DNA of 64,000 nucleotides, taken from the NCBI GenBank assembly GCA_963693365.1, contig CAVNZM010000018.1, positions 124,001-188,000 on the forward strand. Direction: 5' to 3'. The notes under the pieces are model-generated. The model was not told where the DNA came from. It saw only the letters and a list, made by a program, of their open reading frames with translations, and did no database searches. Shown piece by piece: positions 1-14,363 of this stretch. The stretch's first letter is position 1. The number at the start of each line of letters is the position of its first letter. The stretch is from Amoebidium appalachense. Taxonomy: Eukaryota > Ichthyosporea. The translations under genes were made by a program, and so were the position numbers.

Positions 1-354
1 CTAATAATAACAGAACCAACAACGAAAGAGGCAGTCAAAGCAACACAGCCTAAAGGTGGGGGGTAAAAAAAATAAAATAAAAAAATGAAAAGAATTGTTC
101 TGCTGGGATATTCTAAGTGATATGAAAAATACAAAAGAAACAATGAAAAAAACAAAAAAAACAAAAATGAAAAAACAAAACAGGAGTTGTGTGGTACTAC
201 GTGCACTGTACAGACACACCAATCGCAGCCACCAGGTAATAGCCTTATATGGCGCCGGCAGCATTCATGCCGGCCTTGCCCGCGCAAACTTCATCCTGTA
301 AATGCATATTCCAGTCAGCACCCACAACATCCCCCCCTGCACAAAAATACAAAT

Positions 355-393
<39 letters not shown>

Positions 394-747
394 CATTTGT
401 GCTTTATTGTGATATACAGCATGTACCAGTTCACAAAGAGATCAGGAAAGTTTGCACAAAGGTAAGGTGAAGTCCATCCTGGAGGAAAAAGAAACGGGAG
501 GAGGAAGAGAGGTGGGTGGGTGGTGGTGGTGGTGGTGGTGGTGGTGGTGGTGGTGGTGGTGGTGGTGGGGGGGGGGGGGGGGGGGGGTAAAATGTGGAGC
601 ACAATATAAAGCCCATCACAAATCCAAACATACGCACACAGCCATACAAGAGCTTGCACAGAGGTGCGCGCTCCCGCGCGCAGGTGTGTGTGTGTGTGTG
701 TGTCCGTGTCCGTGTGTGTGTATTTGGGGTGGGGTGGGGGTGGGGGT

Positions 748-780
<33 letters not shown>

Positions 781-798
781 CCAAAGCAGACGTACAAT
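1..798. other. Intergenic region downstream of eRF1
   Basis: No gene recognised. It holds A-rich sequence (60-185), a (GT)n run at about 358-391, a GTG-repeat to G-tract transition at about 512-588, a GT run at 684-720 and a long G tract at 734-779. A short stretch after the G tract (590-640) resembles the start of the dispersed poly-G-flanked repeat. The eRF1 stop codon lies directly next to the last G tract, so the eRF1 3' UTR must contain poly-C in the sense strand or end before it. Confidence 0.6.
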
Positions 799-3700
799 TT
801 ACAGGTAGTCGTCGTAGTCAAAGTCCTCCTCGTCAAACTCCATCTCCTGAAAATCGACCTTGTAGCGCAATAGAGCCCCCACCCCACCAAAACCACGCAC
901 GAATTGGGCCCCCTCCTGGCTCTTATCGGTAATGATCTCCAGCGTGGTGCCGAATGTCTTGTAATTGTTTGCAAACCACTCGATCACCGGTAGGGCTTCG
1001 ACGATTTCGAGGTCCGTGCCTGTCACTTCGTCCTGTGTCCGTGTCCGTGTGTGTGTGTGTGTGTGTGTGTGCGCATGTGGATGCGGAAAGGAGAGGTGGG
1101 AGGGGGAGGGGTTTGTCAGTCACGGTGGTATTGTCTAGAATAGAAAAACCGGGAGAGAGGGGTGGATGAGTGTGGATGCCCAAAGGTGCATCGTATGTGT
1201 GTTGCTTCCCACCCATATAAACGGAAAGTGAGATAAGAAAACACGTTTTACAACCCCCTCCCCCCCCCCCCCCCCCCCTCCCCCTTCTGCCCCCCCAAAC
1301 CCCAAACACGCACCGACCATCTCCCCTCCCCCCGTATATTCCCACCAGCACCCAATCCACACACGTGCACCCCCGGCACACAAACGACAATGACCACAAC
1401 ACCACACACACAACCGTGCATACAAAAACAAAACGGTCCATCGAATCAATCACAATCAAAGCAACACCCCCCCCCCCCCCCCCCCCTCTCTCTGGAAAAT
1501 AAAAATATAAAATGGAACAAAACAAAAAGATAGACCCACGGACCTGGAAAAATTTCTTCTTGTCCTTCTCCTGTTCGGGCGTGAGGTAGTGCACGATGAC
1601 GTCATCACTGTTGGGGTTCTTGACCTCGTACCGTGTGATCTCAAGGTTCTCCCACACAATCGTCACCTCGGCTGCACCCATCTCCAGCGCCTGTGCACGT
1701 GTGTGTGTGTGTGTGTGTGTGTTTGGGGGGGAGAGGGGAGAGGGGAGGGGGTAGGGGGGAGAGGGGCAGGTGTAGGCCTGGAGGAGGCGGACGGGGGAGG
1801 GGGGAGGGGGGCGGGGGATGACGTCTTAGTGCCTGTCGGTGTTTCTCATGCTTTTCGTGTCCGTGTGGTATACATACATTGCGGCCGTGCAACGGCTTAT
1901 CACCCAAACCAAGGACACGAAAAACCACATGCTCTTGTGTGAGTACCCAACCGTGCAAAAGGCCCAAAACTGTTCTAAGTGCCCCCCCCCCCCCCCCCCC
2001 TCCCTACCCCTCCGCGCACGCACTTCCCACAAGTCACCGTTTCACAGAATTTAACTCCCCCCCCTCTCCCCGGGAACCACGTACACACAGACAACACAAA
2101 ACACCATACACCAAAACTTCTCTCACTGGTTGTACTTTTCGATCAACACATATTATCCCGAACCCCCCCCCCCCCCCCCCCCCCCCCCCCACCGGAAGCT
2201 AAGCTAACATCACACCCACCCCAACCGCTAGCGCTAATTCCAGACCCGTAAATCATCAACTTCTGACCCAATCCCCCCCCCCCCCCCCCCCCTTCCCCTC
2301 CCTTGCTCAAAATACCCACACACACGACACCCACACATCAACCCCCCCCCCCCCCCCAAAAAAAAAAAACATACACTTACAGTGCACCACCCACCCAGCA
2401 CACATACCTACACAAGTGCACACACCTTCCCCCTCCCCTTCCCCTCCCCCCCCCCACACACACACACCACCACCACCCACCCACACACCTTCAGTGTATC
2501 GCCGATACCAAAACAGTACTTGCCCGTGTCCTGCGCGATCTCCTCAAAGTACTTCATGATCAGTTTCTTCTCCTGAATAAACTTCACATTCATCAGACAC
2601 TCCGCACTTAACTCAATCGCCTGGTTGAACCCGTTCTCCCCTCCATAACTGATATCCACAATCTTCAGAACTTTCGTCGCGAGACGCGGGTCGAACATTT
2701 CGGACTGAGAGAGCTCAGTTTTGAAATCAGCGGAGCCGGCGAGAATGAGTCCTGCCACATTGCATCTGTCGTTTGTGATGAAAATTTGGACAGCGGTTTC
2801 AGCGACTTTACGCACGTAGTTGTGGCGTTTTTCCATGCGGAGACGGGCAAAACGAAGGGCGGACTGACCACCGCGACCGTGTTTCTTGGGAAGGTCGACT
2901 TGGAACTTGGCCAGGATTTCGCGGGTGTTTCCGGAGAGAGTACCAAAGAGGGCACCGTTACCTGTGAAGGGGTGTGTGTGTGTATGGTGTGTGTATGTGG
3001 GAGAGAGAGGCAGGGAGGGGGGGGGAAGAGGGGGGGATGGGTGTGAGTGTGTGTGTGTGCACGCGCGCGCATGTATGTGTGTATCTGTGTATGCGTGTGT
3101 GTTTGTATGTGTGTGTCTGGTCCTGTACCTCTCCATGATGTAAATGTATATCTCCCTGTGCATGCGCGCGCGCGCGTGTGTGTGGTCATTTCTTGTATGC
3201 GTGCATTCTCTCTTTATACTCGGGCACGTCTGTGTGTACCACAATGTGCGCATGTGACAACCCGCTGTTACCCACTAGGCCTCACCAACCAGCATTCGCT
3301 ACAAACACCCACCACCCTCCACTTATCCCCACCCAATACCCACAGACACTCTTGAAGCCTTTGCGAACAAATCTCCGACAACACACACACACATGTTCAC
3401 CCATTCGCAACTAAACACCCATTCAGCAGAAAAAGGCCTACGCTTGCACGCTCTATCATGCAGTTTTCAATCAACCCCGGAGCAAGAAAGGCTAGGTTTG
3501 TCGTCAAATCCCATATATTTATCAAACACAACCTATTCGACATGAACCGTTATAACGTCAAAACAGAGACACACGAACCACCTTCTATAGGGAACAATGC
3601 ACAAGTTTACGAGACACTAGCCCCCCATCCCCCCGACACTTAAACTTAACCCCACCCTCGTTTAAGCCCATCCTTGATTCAAGCACACCACTGCTTCACC

Positions 3701-4278
3701 CCACCCATTGTTTAACCCCGTCGCGCCTCAATCCCGCTCATTGTTTGATCCCCTCACCCTTATTTGTAATTTCATTGCTCACCCTCACCCACAGTTTAAC
3801 CCATCCACTGCTTAACCCACCCACTGTTTAACCCGGCCACTGCTTAACCCCACCCACAGTTTCACCCTGCACATACCGTCCATGATGATAAACCCGAACT
3901 TGTTGTCGTCTTCCAGCAAATCATTCAGCGCCTCGGTGTGGAACTTGTTATCGCACAGATACAGAGACGTGTTGATGGGCTTAAACGGCTCAAAGTCGAT
4001 GTTCACTTTCTTTTCCTTGCCCTCATCAGTCATAATCGTGCCGCAGTACAGCACGAGACCGTTGTTGGGCACCTGTGGATGTGTGTGTGCGTGTGTGTTG
4101 GGGAGAAAGAAGAGGCGGGGGGGGGGGGGGGGGGGGGGGAGAGAGGTTAGAAGGCATTACAAAGTACGAAAAAAACATCCTTGGCAGACAGCACAATGCA
4201 GATTGCAAATAACACGTGGGAGTATGTATTATGTACCGGGTCGGGGGGAGGGGGTCGCGGTGGGGGAGGGGTATGTGG

Positions 4279-4323
<45 letters not shown>

Positions 4324-4998
4324 GGGGGGGGGGATCGGTGGGTATGCATGTGTGGGTGTGCTGTGCGAAGATGTCTTCATCCGTGTGTAGCTGTGTGTGC
4401 GGGTGTAAAGGGTGAAGAGGGGTATACTGGTATGTGTGTGCAGGTGTGTGCAGAAGGGGGGGAAGGGAGTGTTCGCGCGCATGTGTGTGTGTGTGTGTGT
4501 GCATTTGAGTGTTTGAGCCACTGTGTGCGTGTGTGAGTGTGTGTCTGTGCGCGCACACATTTGTGCATGCACACGTGGGTGCGTGCATTCGGGAATGTGA
4601 ATGGGTCACAGTGTGCAAGCGTACGTCTGTGCAAGTTGTCCCCGTGCCTTTGCACATATGCAGCACAGCTTAGGGTACGCAAACTATTCTACCCCACATT
4701 CAGTTGACCACCAATTCAAACACTTGAATGTTGTGTGCATATGGTGCTCCTGACACTTGTCCGTGTGCTTTTGTGAGTATATGATACCGAGCTTGTGTGT
4801 GTTGTGTGGGTATCCAGTTGTACGTAGAGACCGTGTATGTATGCCCATGTTGTGAACTGCACGAGTGCACTTGAAACGACCGGGTGGGTGTGGGGTGTAT
4901 CGGTGCAGCATTGTGTCTGTATGCAAGCGTGTCTGTGCGCATTGTGTGGCAAATGTATGTGTATGAAGTGTTGTGTGCATGCCCACCAGCATGCCTGA

Positions 4999-5070
<72 letters not shown>

Positions 5071-5293
5071 TGTGTGTGCATGCCCTTATATATACGTATG
5101 TCCGTCTAGGCGTGCGAGTTTTGTGAAAACACCTGGGTATCCCAACCGATCAGGTCGTTCTTGTCCCTAAAAAGATCCCTTTCCAGCCCTACAAAGCACA
5201 CATGTCCTAAAGAGAAAATCAAACCATCCACTTAACATCAATACACATGAACACCCTTGAACAACAACAACAACCCCCCCTCCACCCCAACCA

Positions 5294-5336
<43 letters not shown>

Positions 5337-5610
5337 GCACACACACTCAACCCACCTTGTTGTAAAGCTTCAATCTCTGCTGCACAGACGTAATAGCTCC
5401 GAGCACAGACAACCGGTTCACGCGCGACTTAATGTTGCTCGCCGTGCCGTACTCATCAGCCAACATCTTTGCTGCGCGCGCGATCTGATCCTTGGGCGGG
5501 AGGATAAGCGAGATCATAGACGTGCCATTTCCCCTGGCTGCCTCCAAGCTCTTAATGAGCTTCTTGATCTTCCAAATCTGCACGTTCTTATCCGCATCTG
5601 GGTCATCCAT
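799..5610 (-). CDS. ETF1: Eukaryotic peptide chain release factor subunit 1 (eRF1), 5 exons
   Basis: Class 1 release factor that reads all three stop codons in the ribosomal A site and triggers peptidyl-tRNA hydrolysis together with eRF3. Exons on the minus strand: 5610-5356, 4072-3877, 2961-2489, 1690-1544, 1032-799. All joins are phase-consistent and give 434 aa, against 437 in human. Visible motifs are GTS (29-31), NIKS (59-62) and YLCDNKF (123-129, the YxCxxxF stop-recognition motif) in the N domain, and GRGGQ with GGQ at 181-183 in the M domain. The C domain for eRF3 binding ends in an acidic tail ([13 protein letters not shown]). The ATG at 5610 is chosen because [13 protein letters not shown] matches the family start. 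Donor sites include a weak GTCCGT (exon 4). All recognition motifs are standard, so no stop reassignment is implied. Each intron is GT/G-rich after the donor and CA-rich before the acceptor. Confidence 0.97.
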
Positions 5611-6813
5611 GGTGCCTAAGCGACCGCAAAGGTCAAAACAAACAGTGAAAAGGTGTTCCCCTGGGTTCCCTACCCTAAAAACCAAGCTTCCCCCCTGTCT
5701 TCCCGGCCTGTTTTACAGCTGACTGTGTGCTGATGAAAAAACTCTTGGCTGACAGTGCCATAGAGCGCGAACGCTGTGTCCTAATCCGCCGCCCGGCAAC
5801 AACTGATAAATAACTAATCAAAACTAATAAACAAAGTAAATTATTCAGGCTTTCTGCGGTGACGTCATCAATGTAACAAGTACACCAATCAGTACGCGTA
5901 TACGCCTCCAAATGTAGCCATAAAAGGTTAACTATGTGCCATGACTGCACATACACATGTGTACGGGTTTTCAAATGAGCCAATCGCAACAGCGCTTGAA
6001 TTTGGCTTATGACCGGGCCTAACCCACGTGACCTCTACAGTGTTACACACAGCTCCCCGCCTGTTGTGGTGGGCAGAGCCTCTAATGGTATGGCATCAGC
6101 GAAACGAACTATGTGGAAAGAAAGGGAGGCTGTTCACAGCTAGATAACATGACGATAAGGACAAAGGTGGATCTTGCAGCATATAACTCGAGCGGTTCCT
6201 AGGACATAGCTCAGCTACAAAAAAGATATAGGCCTTTGGCTAAGGCAGGCGATGATAGTGGACATGTTATCAGTGATCAGTTGGGATCCTTATGGGGCCA
6301 GGTTGGGAACGGTCTTTCCGATTGATGATTTAAGTGGGGTGTAATGTACATAGCGGTGACGACTGAAGAATTGTTCACCTGGGAGGGTGTGACAGCAATC
6401 GGCAGAGCTCAAGATCGCACATTTGGTACATGGGGAATTGCTGGGGCCGGGAGGGACGTGTGTACGTGTGTATGCACGAGCGCGCGCGCGTGTATGTGTG
6501 TGCGTATGTACCACAGTGAGTGTCTAAAGGGTGGTAGTTTGGTGGTGGTGGTGGGGGGGGGAGGGGAAACTTTGAGGGCCCGGGGGGGGGGGGAGGGGGG
6601 CACGAGGGAATACTCTATTCGGCACAGTCCAGATCTGTGCTGTCCATGTACGTGGGTATCAAAATGAGAGAGAGGGAGAGCGGGGGCCCCGGGGGAGGGG
6701 GAGGAAGGAAGGGGGAAGGGGGGGGGGGCTGGGCTTTTGCAGAATATACACAAGGAGTATGCATTATATTTTTTTTTCTGTTTCTTTCTTTCTTTCTTTT
6801 TTTTTTTTTTTTT

Positions 6814-6856
<43 letters not shown>

Positions 6857-7225
6857 CAACAGAAGTCAAACAATGCATCAATGGGAGCGCTTTGCAAAAG
6901 CAATATTCTGAAAAGTGGGGTTGAAAGCCCACCTGCAAAATTCTTATATTTGTTTGTTAGCTCGGCTGGCCTTTGCCTAGCCGTCCTATGATTTAGACGC
7001 TAACACTACGACAAACCCAAAGGTGTGTTATGTTATCACCTAGTGGAATCAAAAAAAACAAGATAAAAACAATAATGTTTGTACAGAGGGGTAAAACTCT
7101 CCACAACAGAATTAGCATTGCCTGACCGGTTCTTTTTTGAACATCCCCCTTGCAAACAAAAATATATACGAAAAGGTAAAATCTAAAGGTGTGCCGTTGC
7201 TTCCTTATTAGGAAGGGTGTCCTAA
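5611..7225. promoter_or_regulatory. Region upstream of eRF1 and downstream of synthetase A
   Basis: No coding sequence recognised. Within 400 bases upstream of the eRF1 ATG there are CCAAT-type motifs on the + strand (about 5885 ACCAATCAG, 5980 GCCAATCGC) and a TAAAAGG-like site near 5921. The region is less repetitive than the introns, as expected for a promoter or 5' UTR. Further out are G tracts (6550-6600, 6700-6730), a T tract joined to a G tract (6795-6853) and a short copy (6728-6775) of the dispersed repeat. Assignment as promoter is inference. Confidence 0.4.
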
Positions 7226-8768
7226 TTAGGCAGCCTGGGCCTGTGCTGCCTTCTCCTTCTCCTTGTCGCGGAGAATACGACGAAGGATCTTGCCTGAGGG
7301 GGTCTTGGGGATGGCTGTGTGGGTACGTGGGTGATTGGGTTATTAATCCTTAGTAGTTTTAATGATAGTTTTGGCTTTTGTTTCTTTTTGTGGGGTGCCG
7401 GTGCCGTTGGTGATGGGTAGATAGGGTGGCTTCTTTCTCTCTCTCTCTCTCTCTCTCTCATTATTGTTGTTATCATTATTATTATTATTACAACTAGTTA
7501 TTATTATTATTATTATTATTATTATTTTTTTTTTTTTTTTTTTTTTTTGGGGGGGGGGGGGGGTTTGAATGCGGAACACAGTACGAAGTACGCATAGACG
7601 ATGAGAAGCATGATGCAGGACACATGCAAAAGCAAACATTCAAGTATGCAGCATCAGCCATGCGCACAGTATGCGTCATAAGCAGAGCCCATCCTCAGGG
7701 AGGGCCCAAGTCATCAATTGCGTCTGAGTTTCGACCCCTTAGCCCGCGTATATACGACGCTCCAACTCAGACAGCAGCATCAACTGAACTTGGGTGGGTC
7801 AACCCGTCTTGATCAAAGACGAGCAGGGTTGCTTATGCAAGCAAGGTGAGCAAAACGGTGAAGATGTGTGTGCAAACTAATGCAGTGCAGCGACAAACGC
7901 GTATGTGCTTACAGATGCACGACACAGAGCAACCATGCCCGGTTGCATGGAAGTAAAGATGTCTCCACACAGTGGTCTGTCCTGAAAGGACACCTCTGAA
8001 AGAAGACAGGGGGGGTTTGAATGCGGAACACAGTACGAAGTACGCATAGACGATGAGAAGCATGATGCAGGACACATGCAAAAGCAAACATTCAAGTATG
8101 CAGCATCAGCCATGCGCACAGTATGCGTCATAAGCAGAGCCCATCCTCAGGGAGGGCCCAAGTCATCAATTGCGTCTGAGTTTCGACCCCTTAGCCCGCG
8201 TATATACGACGCTCCAACTCAGACAGCAGCATCAACTGAACTTGGGTGGGTCAACCCGTCTTGATCAAAGACGAGCAGGGTTGCTTATGCAAGCAAGGTG
8301 AGCAAAACGGTGAAGATGTGTGTGCAAACTAATGCAGTGCAGCGACAAACGCGTATGTGCTTACAGATGCACGACACAGAGCAACCATGCCCGGTTGCAT
8401 GGAAGTAAAGATGTCTCCACACAGTGGTCTGTCCTGAAAGGACACCTCTGAAAGAAGACAGGGGGGGTTTGAATGCGGAACACAGTACGAAGTACGCATA
8501 GACGATGAGAAGCATGATGCAGGACACATGCAAAAGCAAACATTCAAGTATGCAGGGGGGGGGGGGGGGGGGGGATATATTTATGGCAGTAAAGTGATGT
8601 TTCTCGTGTGAAGCTATCCTTGCAAATACCCTAGGGGCCTTTTTCCTTTTATCCCGTTTGGGGGGTTGTGTGTGTGTTGTGTGGTGGTGGTTGTGCTTGT
8701 GTATGTGCAAGAAAACGAGAGAGAGAGAGAGAGAGAGAGAGAGTGTGTGTGTGTGTGTGTGTTTTTTT

Positions 8769-8800
<32 letters not shown>

Positions 8801-9171
8801 ATACCATCGATGTATTCGATCTCGACCAGGTGCTTGTACTCAGACAGATGTTTGTTGGCCCACTGCCGCAGCTCCTCCGCATCAAGCTGTGTGTGTGTGT
8901 GTGTGTGTGTGGTGTTTGTGTGAATGTATGAAGGGTCAGTGTACAAGCGAGAGTACGTAAGTCATCGTTGTATCTGCCCCCCCCCTTCCTCCCCCCCTGC
9001 ACATAGTATGCTCGTACTCAATCCGGCATCCCGGCCACTGTAAATGACTTCCTCCCACATCACATTCCCATCTAAGCCCATTCCCATCATCAGTACTAAC
9101 CATGGCTCTGCATCCACTACAAAAGTGTCACCTTTTTACTCCTCCAATTTCCCCCTCCACCCCCCATTCCC

Positions 9172-9202
<31 letters not shown>

Positions 9203-9633
9203 AAAAGTACACATAAGACACAAAAGTACACACACCCACACCCACACACAAACAAGCACGTGCGCACGTGGACACACACACACACACACACACCACACAC
9301 ACACACCTGTGCGCCCTGCTTGAGCACGACGTAAGCCTTTGGTCTCTCTCCACTGCGCTCGTCCGGCTTCTGCACCACACACACGTCCCCGACAAGAGAG
9401 TGGCCTAGAAGCACCCCTTCAAGCTCAGCTGGCGCCACCTGCAAAATTGAAATTGAAACCAAAATTAAAATTATGATGGGTTCTTGTTCCTCATTGGCTC
9501 CACTATACGTACTAAATCGTTTCCCCATTTATGTAATCGTGTTCAGGGTGTAGCAGGCGTAAAGTTTTGAAGGCGTGACGTGAGTATAAGCCGAGAAGTA
9601 GGTAGATGATCGAGCAGGCCATGCTGGTAGTGT

Positions 9634-9665
<32 letters not shown>

Positions 9666-12015
9666 GAAGTACGAATGTGGAGTTATCATTTCACGGGCTG
9701 TAGGGCAGCTACGGTTATTCTTGCATTGACAGAAAACCACTAAAGCGGTGCAGTGTGTAGCATTGGTCTACTATTTAGTACCACCACCGACCCTCAATGT
9801 TACCTGCAAGACCAACATGTTTAAAATGATTGAACTCACTTCGTATTTGCGCTCAGACGTCGACTCACTTCCGACAAATATGTATGCGCCCAGACGTCGA
9901 CTCACTTCCGACAAATATATATGCGCCCAGACGTCGACTCACTTCCGACAAATATATGCGCCCAGACGTCGACTCACTTCCGATAAATATATATGCGCCC
10001 AGACTCAGTGCAATTGTGTTTATTCTATTAACTCACTTTCTGCACTCATAGCCACCCCCCCCCCCCCCCACAACCCCCACCACCCTTCGTCTCTTACCTG
10101 GCTGGCTTTGACTTTGATTAACTCCTTGACACGGTCCTCGATGAAGAGATGTCCTGCGTGTGTGTGTGTGTGTGTGTGGGTGGGTGTGTGTGGAAGAGGG
10201 CCGGGAGTGTGGACGGGTAGACTCATGATCAGACACGGGAGGGAAGGGAATGGGGAGACGGAATGAGAGAGGAGGTAACTGAGGTAGAAGGTGGAGGTGG
10301 GCATGGAGGGGGGAGGGGGGGGGATAAACACGGTAAGACACGAGCAAAGCCCAACTCTTACCCGTAACCACACTCAAACAAGAGCAGACAATAAGCAGTG
10401 ACAGTCGAATCAAAATAGAACAAAACCAAACCAGTTGATTGGGCCAATAACGCGTAAGCCTGCAATTCGTGACGTAACATCAAATGACTTCAAGGAGACG
10501 TCAGATTACTGTCGTGAGCTGAAGTCTTGCCCAAAATATGGCAGTCTCTCCTTTTGGAATTAATCCATATCACACCGGCTATCTTATGGGGGGATCCGAA
10601 TTCGGTCAGCCGGTCGGGTCATATATGGAATAAAAAATGATACGAGAGCCCCTTGACGACAAGAAAAATAAGGCATAAACATCTTTATGAAATGAAGACA
10701 CTATGCTAAAAACTAAATATATTTTCTTCATTATTATTTTTTCCCTCTAAAGTGCATGATTGCACTAGAGCGGTTGCAAATTCCTTTCATTTTTGTGGCT
10801 CATACAGCGTGATACTTAAAAAAAATGTGTTGAGAAATTCAGTTAGACCTTGGGGCTCATTCGACAATTATGGAGTATATGTTTTTGTGCTATTTTTAAG
10901 TTTAGAAAGCTCTCGTATCTGGTTCATTTTCTGTTTTAAAGCTATTGTTTTACCCCTATTTGACCGGTAACTGCAAACACTGGCTCATATCACGGAGATC
11001 CTAAGTTCAGGGGAATTTCCGAATCGGATTATCACAATCGGTTTGTGGCGTTTGCACTCGCCACATCATTACAGCAGCTCATTTACCTTATTTATATAAC
11101 AACATTAATACCGTTATGCCGTGGTCTGTCGCTAAGCTGAAGTGTTAAAAAAAAAAAATGATGCATGCATGTACAAATAACACACCTACAAGACAGTACG
11201 CGGCCCTTGTTTGTCGAACCCGGGAAATGCATTCCCAAGTTCATTTGGCCTAACGGCCAGAGCGGTCAGAGGATGGCATGATCTTCTCTATGCATGTCGA
11301 TTTTATCAGATTTATAGCTTGAAATATGATTGGATGTGTAATTGCCCGGGGACCCGGGGACCGGATTGTCGCCGCCCCCAAAAATAGCCGGTATGTATTG
11401 TGCTATTGGTGAAATGAAAAAAAGAAAGAGAGAGAGGCAGAGGAGAACCCAATGGAATGGCATTTAGTTGAAACAGCCATTCCAAGTGCCATATTAAGAA
11501 TTTAACAAACCAATCAGCACCTACCATTTTCAGTCACGTGGCCAATGTCGCCTGTGTGCAGCCAACCCTCGGGGTCAATGGTGTCCTTGGTGGCCTTCTC
11601 GTTGTTCAGGTACCTAATAATAGAGATTGTTACTATAAATGGAAACCACAACATAAAGCACAGGCCCACACACCCAAAATAAGTTTTCATTCATGTCTTT
11701 CCGCATACATTGACTATAGAACAGGGCGCGGGGACAGAAAAAAAAAAGGGAATCCATGGCGGGCAGGGGGAGGGGAGGGGGAGGGGGAGGGGGAGGGCAA
11801 AGGGGGGGGGGGGGGGGGGGGGGGGGGGGAATGCTTTAATAATGGATTGCACGTTCACGGCCGGCAGCTCAATGCAGATCAGAGAAAAATGGGGCAACGC
11901 ACGGGGATAGAAGCTCCAAGTTATCACAGTACCCGAGTTTCGACCCAGCCATTTTCAGAGAGGGATGGGGAGGTGGAGTTGTGTGTACGTGTGTGTGTGT
12001 TTGGGGGTGGGGCAG

Positions 12016-12066
<51 letters not shown>

Positions 12067-12177
12067 GGGGGGATGGGGGCAGTAGTACCCCTTCATGACC
12101 TGGGGACCCTTAATACAGACTTCACCATTCTCACTGGGTCCAAGCTCAGCGCCTGTGGTAAGATCCACAACCTGTGT

Positions 12178-12247
<70 letters not shown>

Positions 12248-12937
12248 CCAAGACATATCAGTCCACATCCCAACCATAACATTTAAGCTCATGGAAGGAG
12301 CCACATGGCGCCGATTGGTAAAAGGGGGGTAAACAGAGAAGCACAACAGCTTGGGTTTTCAAACCGTTTCATTCGAACGCCTTCAATATGGTAACCAGAT
12401 TAAACGTCTGATTGCTTAATGCTGAATCAATTAACCAGCTCGTTCCGTGATTGGATGTGTATGAAGGCGCTCCATTCCCCAAATGTTTGCCACGCTTTGA
12501 AAATACCGCCATTTGATTGGAACACCTTCAGTATGGCAATACGGATTGCTAAAATCATTGGCTCTACCCCAAACCTCAGATTGACCGTTTAGCATAGAGG
12601 TTTGCTTGCCAGGATACTCATGCTAATCCCGTCTCTACGCTTCTATTCCTCCCCCCCCCCCCCCCCCCCCCCTTCCCCTCCCCCTTCTTATTAGAAACAA
12701 CACACACATCCCCATCCCCCACCGGTCCACCTCTGCCTTCCCGATTTCCCTCCCTCAACGTTTCCCGTTATTATTTGCCTTTTCTATTCATTTTGTGCAT
12801 TTTTCACTTCAACTGGTTGTCCATTCCCGTCTTTCAAGCACCTTCACAAGATTCATATGGTGCATTAGGGAAACAGGAAGTGTATTTCTTTTTTTTCTTT
12901 TTTCTTTTCTTCTTTTTTTCTTTTCTTTTTTTTTTTT

Positions 12938-12969
<32 letters not shown>

Positions 12970-13065
12970 TAAGGGTGTACCTTGCACAAAGTGTTTGGAA
13001 CCAACACACCGGCGCTGCCCACGGCTGTCTGTTCCCTGTCTCTGCGGTCAAAGTGGCACACGGGG

Positions 13066-13160
<95 letters not shown>

Positions 13161-13716
13161 GGGGGCGGGGGAATGCGGTGTTAGACATGCATTTTTCAGT
13201 AGAACAGGGTGTGTGTGTGTGAGCATGTATATGTATTGTTTTTATGGGGAAAAGCTGTGAGCCAACACTTGTGTGTGTGTGTGTTTTAGGGGGATCAGTC
13301 ATAGAATTCACTCTGCTAGGCACATGTGTATATGTGCACACAGTACGGATAGGTTGTGTACACACACCACAAATAGGCTGTCTAGAAAAGACTATGGGGG
13401 GTATCTGTTCCCTGTCCTCACACACACACACACATACACACACACACGAAGGAGCTTAGAGCGCGAACAAGCCTGAATGTATGTGGGGGGAGAGGGGGAG
13501 GGGGGGGGGGGGGAGGGCAGTACCAGCTCTGTCATGCCATAGCCCTGACGAATGACATTAATATTGGGCAGACGGGCATACAGTTGGTCGGTAACCTCCT
13601 TGGAAAGGGGGGCAGCACCAGAGCAGATTTCTTTGACGGAGGAGAGATCAAACTTGTCCACTACGGGATGTTTGGCGAGGAACAGGGCAATGGGCGGAAC
13701 GATGTGGAGAACGTCA

Positions 13717-13764
<48 letters not shown>

Positions 13765-13896
13765 AGGGGGGAGGGTGGGGAGGGGTGAGAGGAGGGGGTT
13801 AGAATGTGTTCCGGTGTCTGAACTGCATGCTCGCGAACAGTCAACGTGTGCAAACTTTGCAAAGGACACACTGATTGGCCCCGGGGGTGGGGTTTT

Positions 13897-13945
<49 letters not shown>

Positions 13946-14083
13946 GGCAATGGTGAGACAAGGTTGCATACGGAAAGTGGGGCCCAGAACATTGCACGTG
14001 ACGATGGATCACAGGAACACACGAAGAGAGGATGCATCTTGAGCCAGAAGGAGAAAGGCACGGGGGGAGGAGGAGGAGGAGGA

Positions 14084-14129
<46 letters not shown>

Positions 14130-14202
14130 CTGCATTGAGAGGGGCCAAGAGAGTTCCAAAGATAGAAAACCATCCCGTGGAGCCGGGGCCGGGGCCGGGG
14201 GG

Positions 14203-14233
<31 letters not shown>

Positions 14234-14321
14234 AGGGGAAGGGGGAGGCTACCTTATCCTTTTGAATCGTCGTCAGGAACTCAACCGGGTCGAACTTGCC
14301 CAAGCAACTGTGTGTGTGTGT

Positions 14322-14363
<42 letters not shown>

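Noticed and set aside
1541-1547. Alternative eRF1 exon 4 donor GTGGGT seven bases further on
   Set aside because: It would shift the frame into exon 5. The weaker GTCCGT keeps the conserved FFQ-DEVTG reading.
799-5610. Possible stop-codon reassignment in this organism
   Set aside because: NIKS, GTS and YxCxxxF in eRF1 are canonical, and genes end at ordinary TAA or TGA codons.
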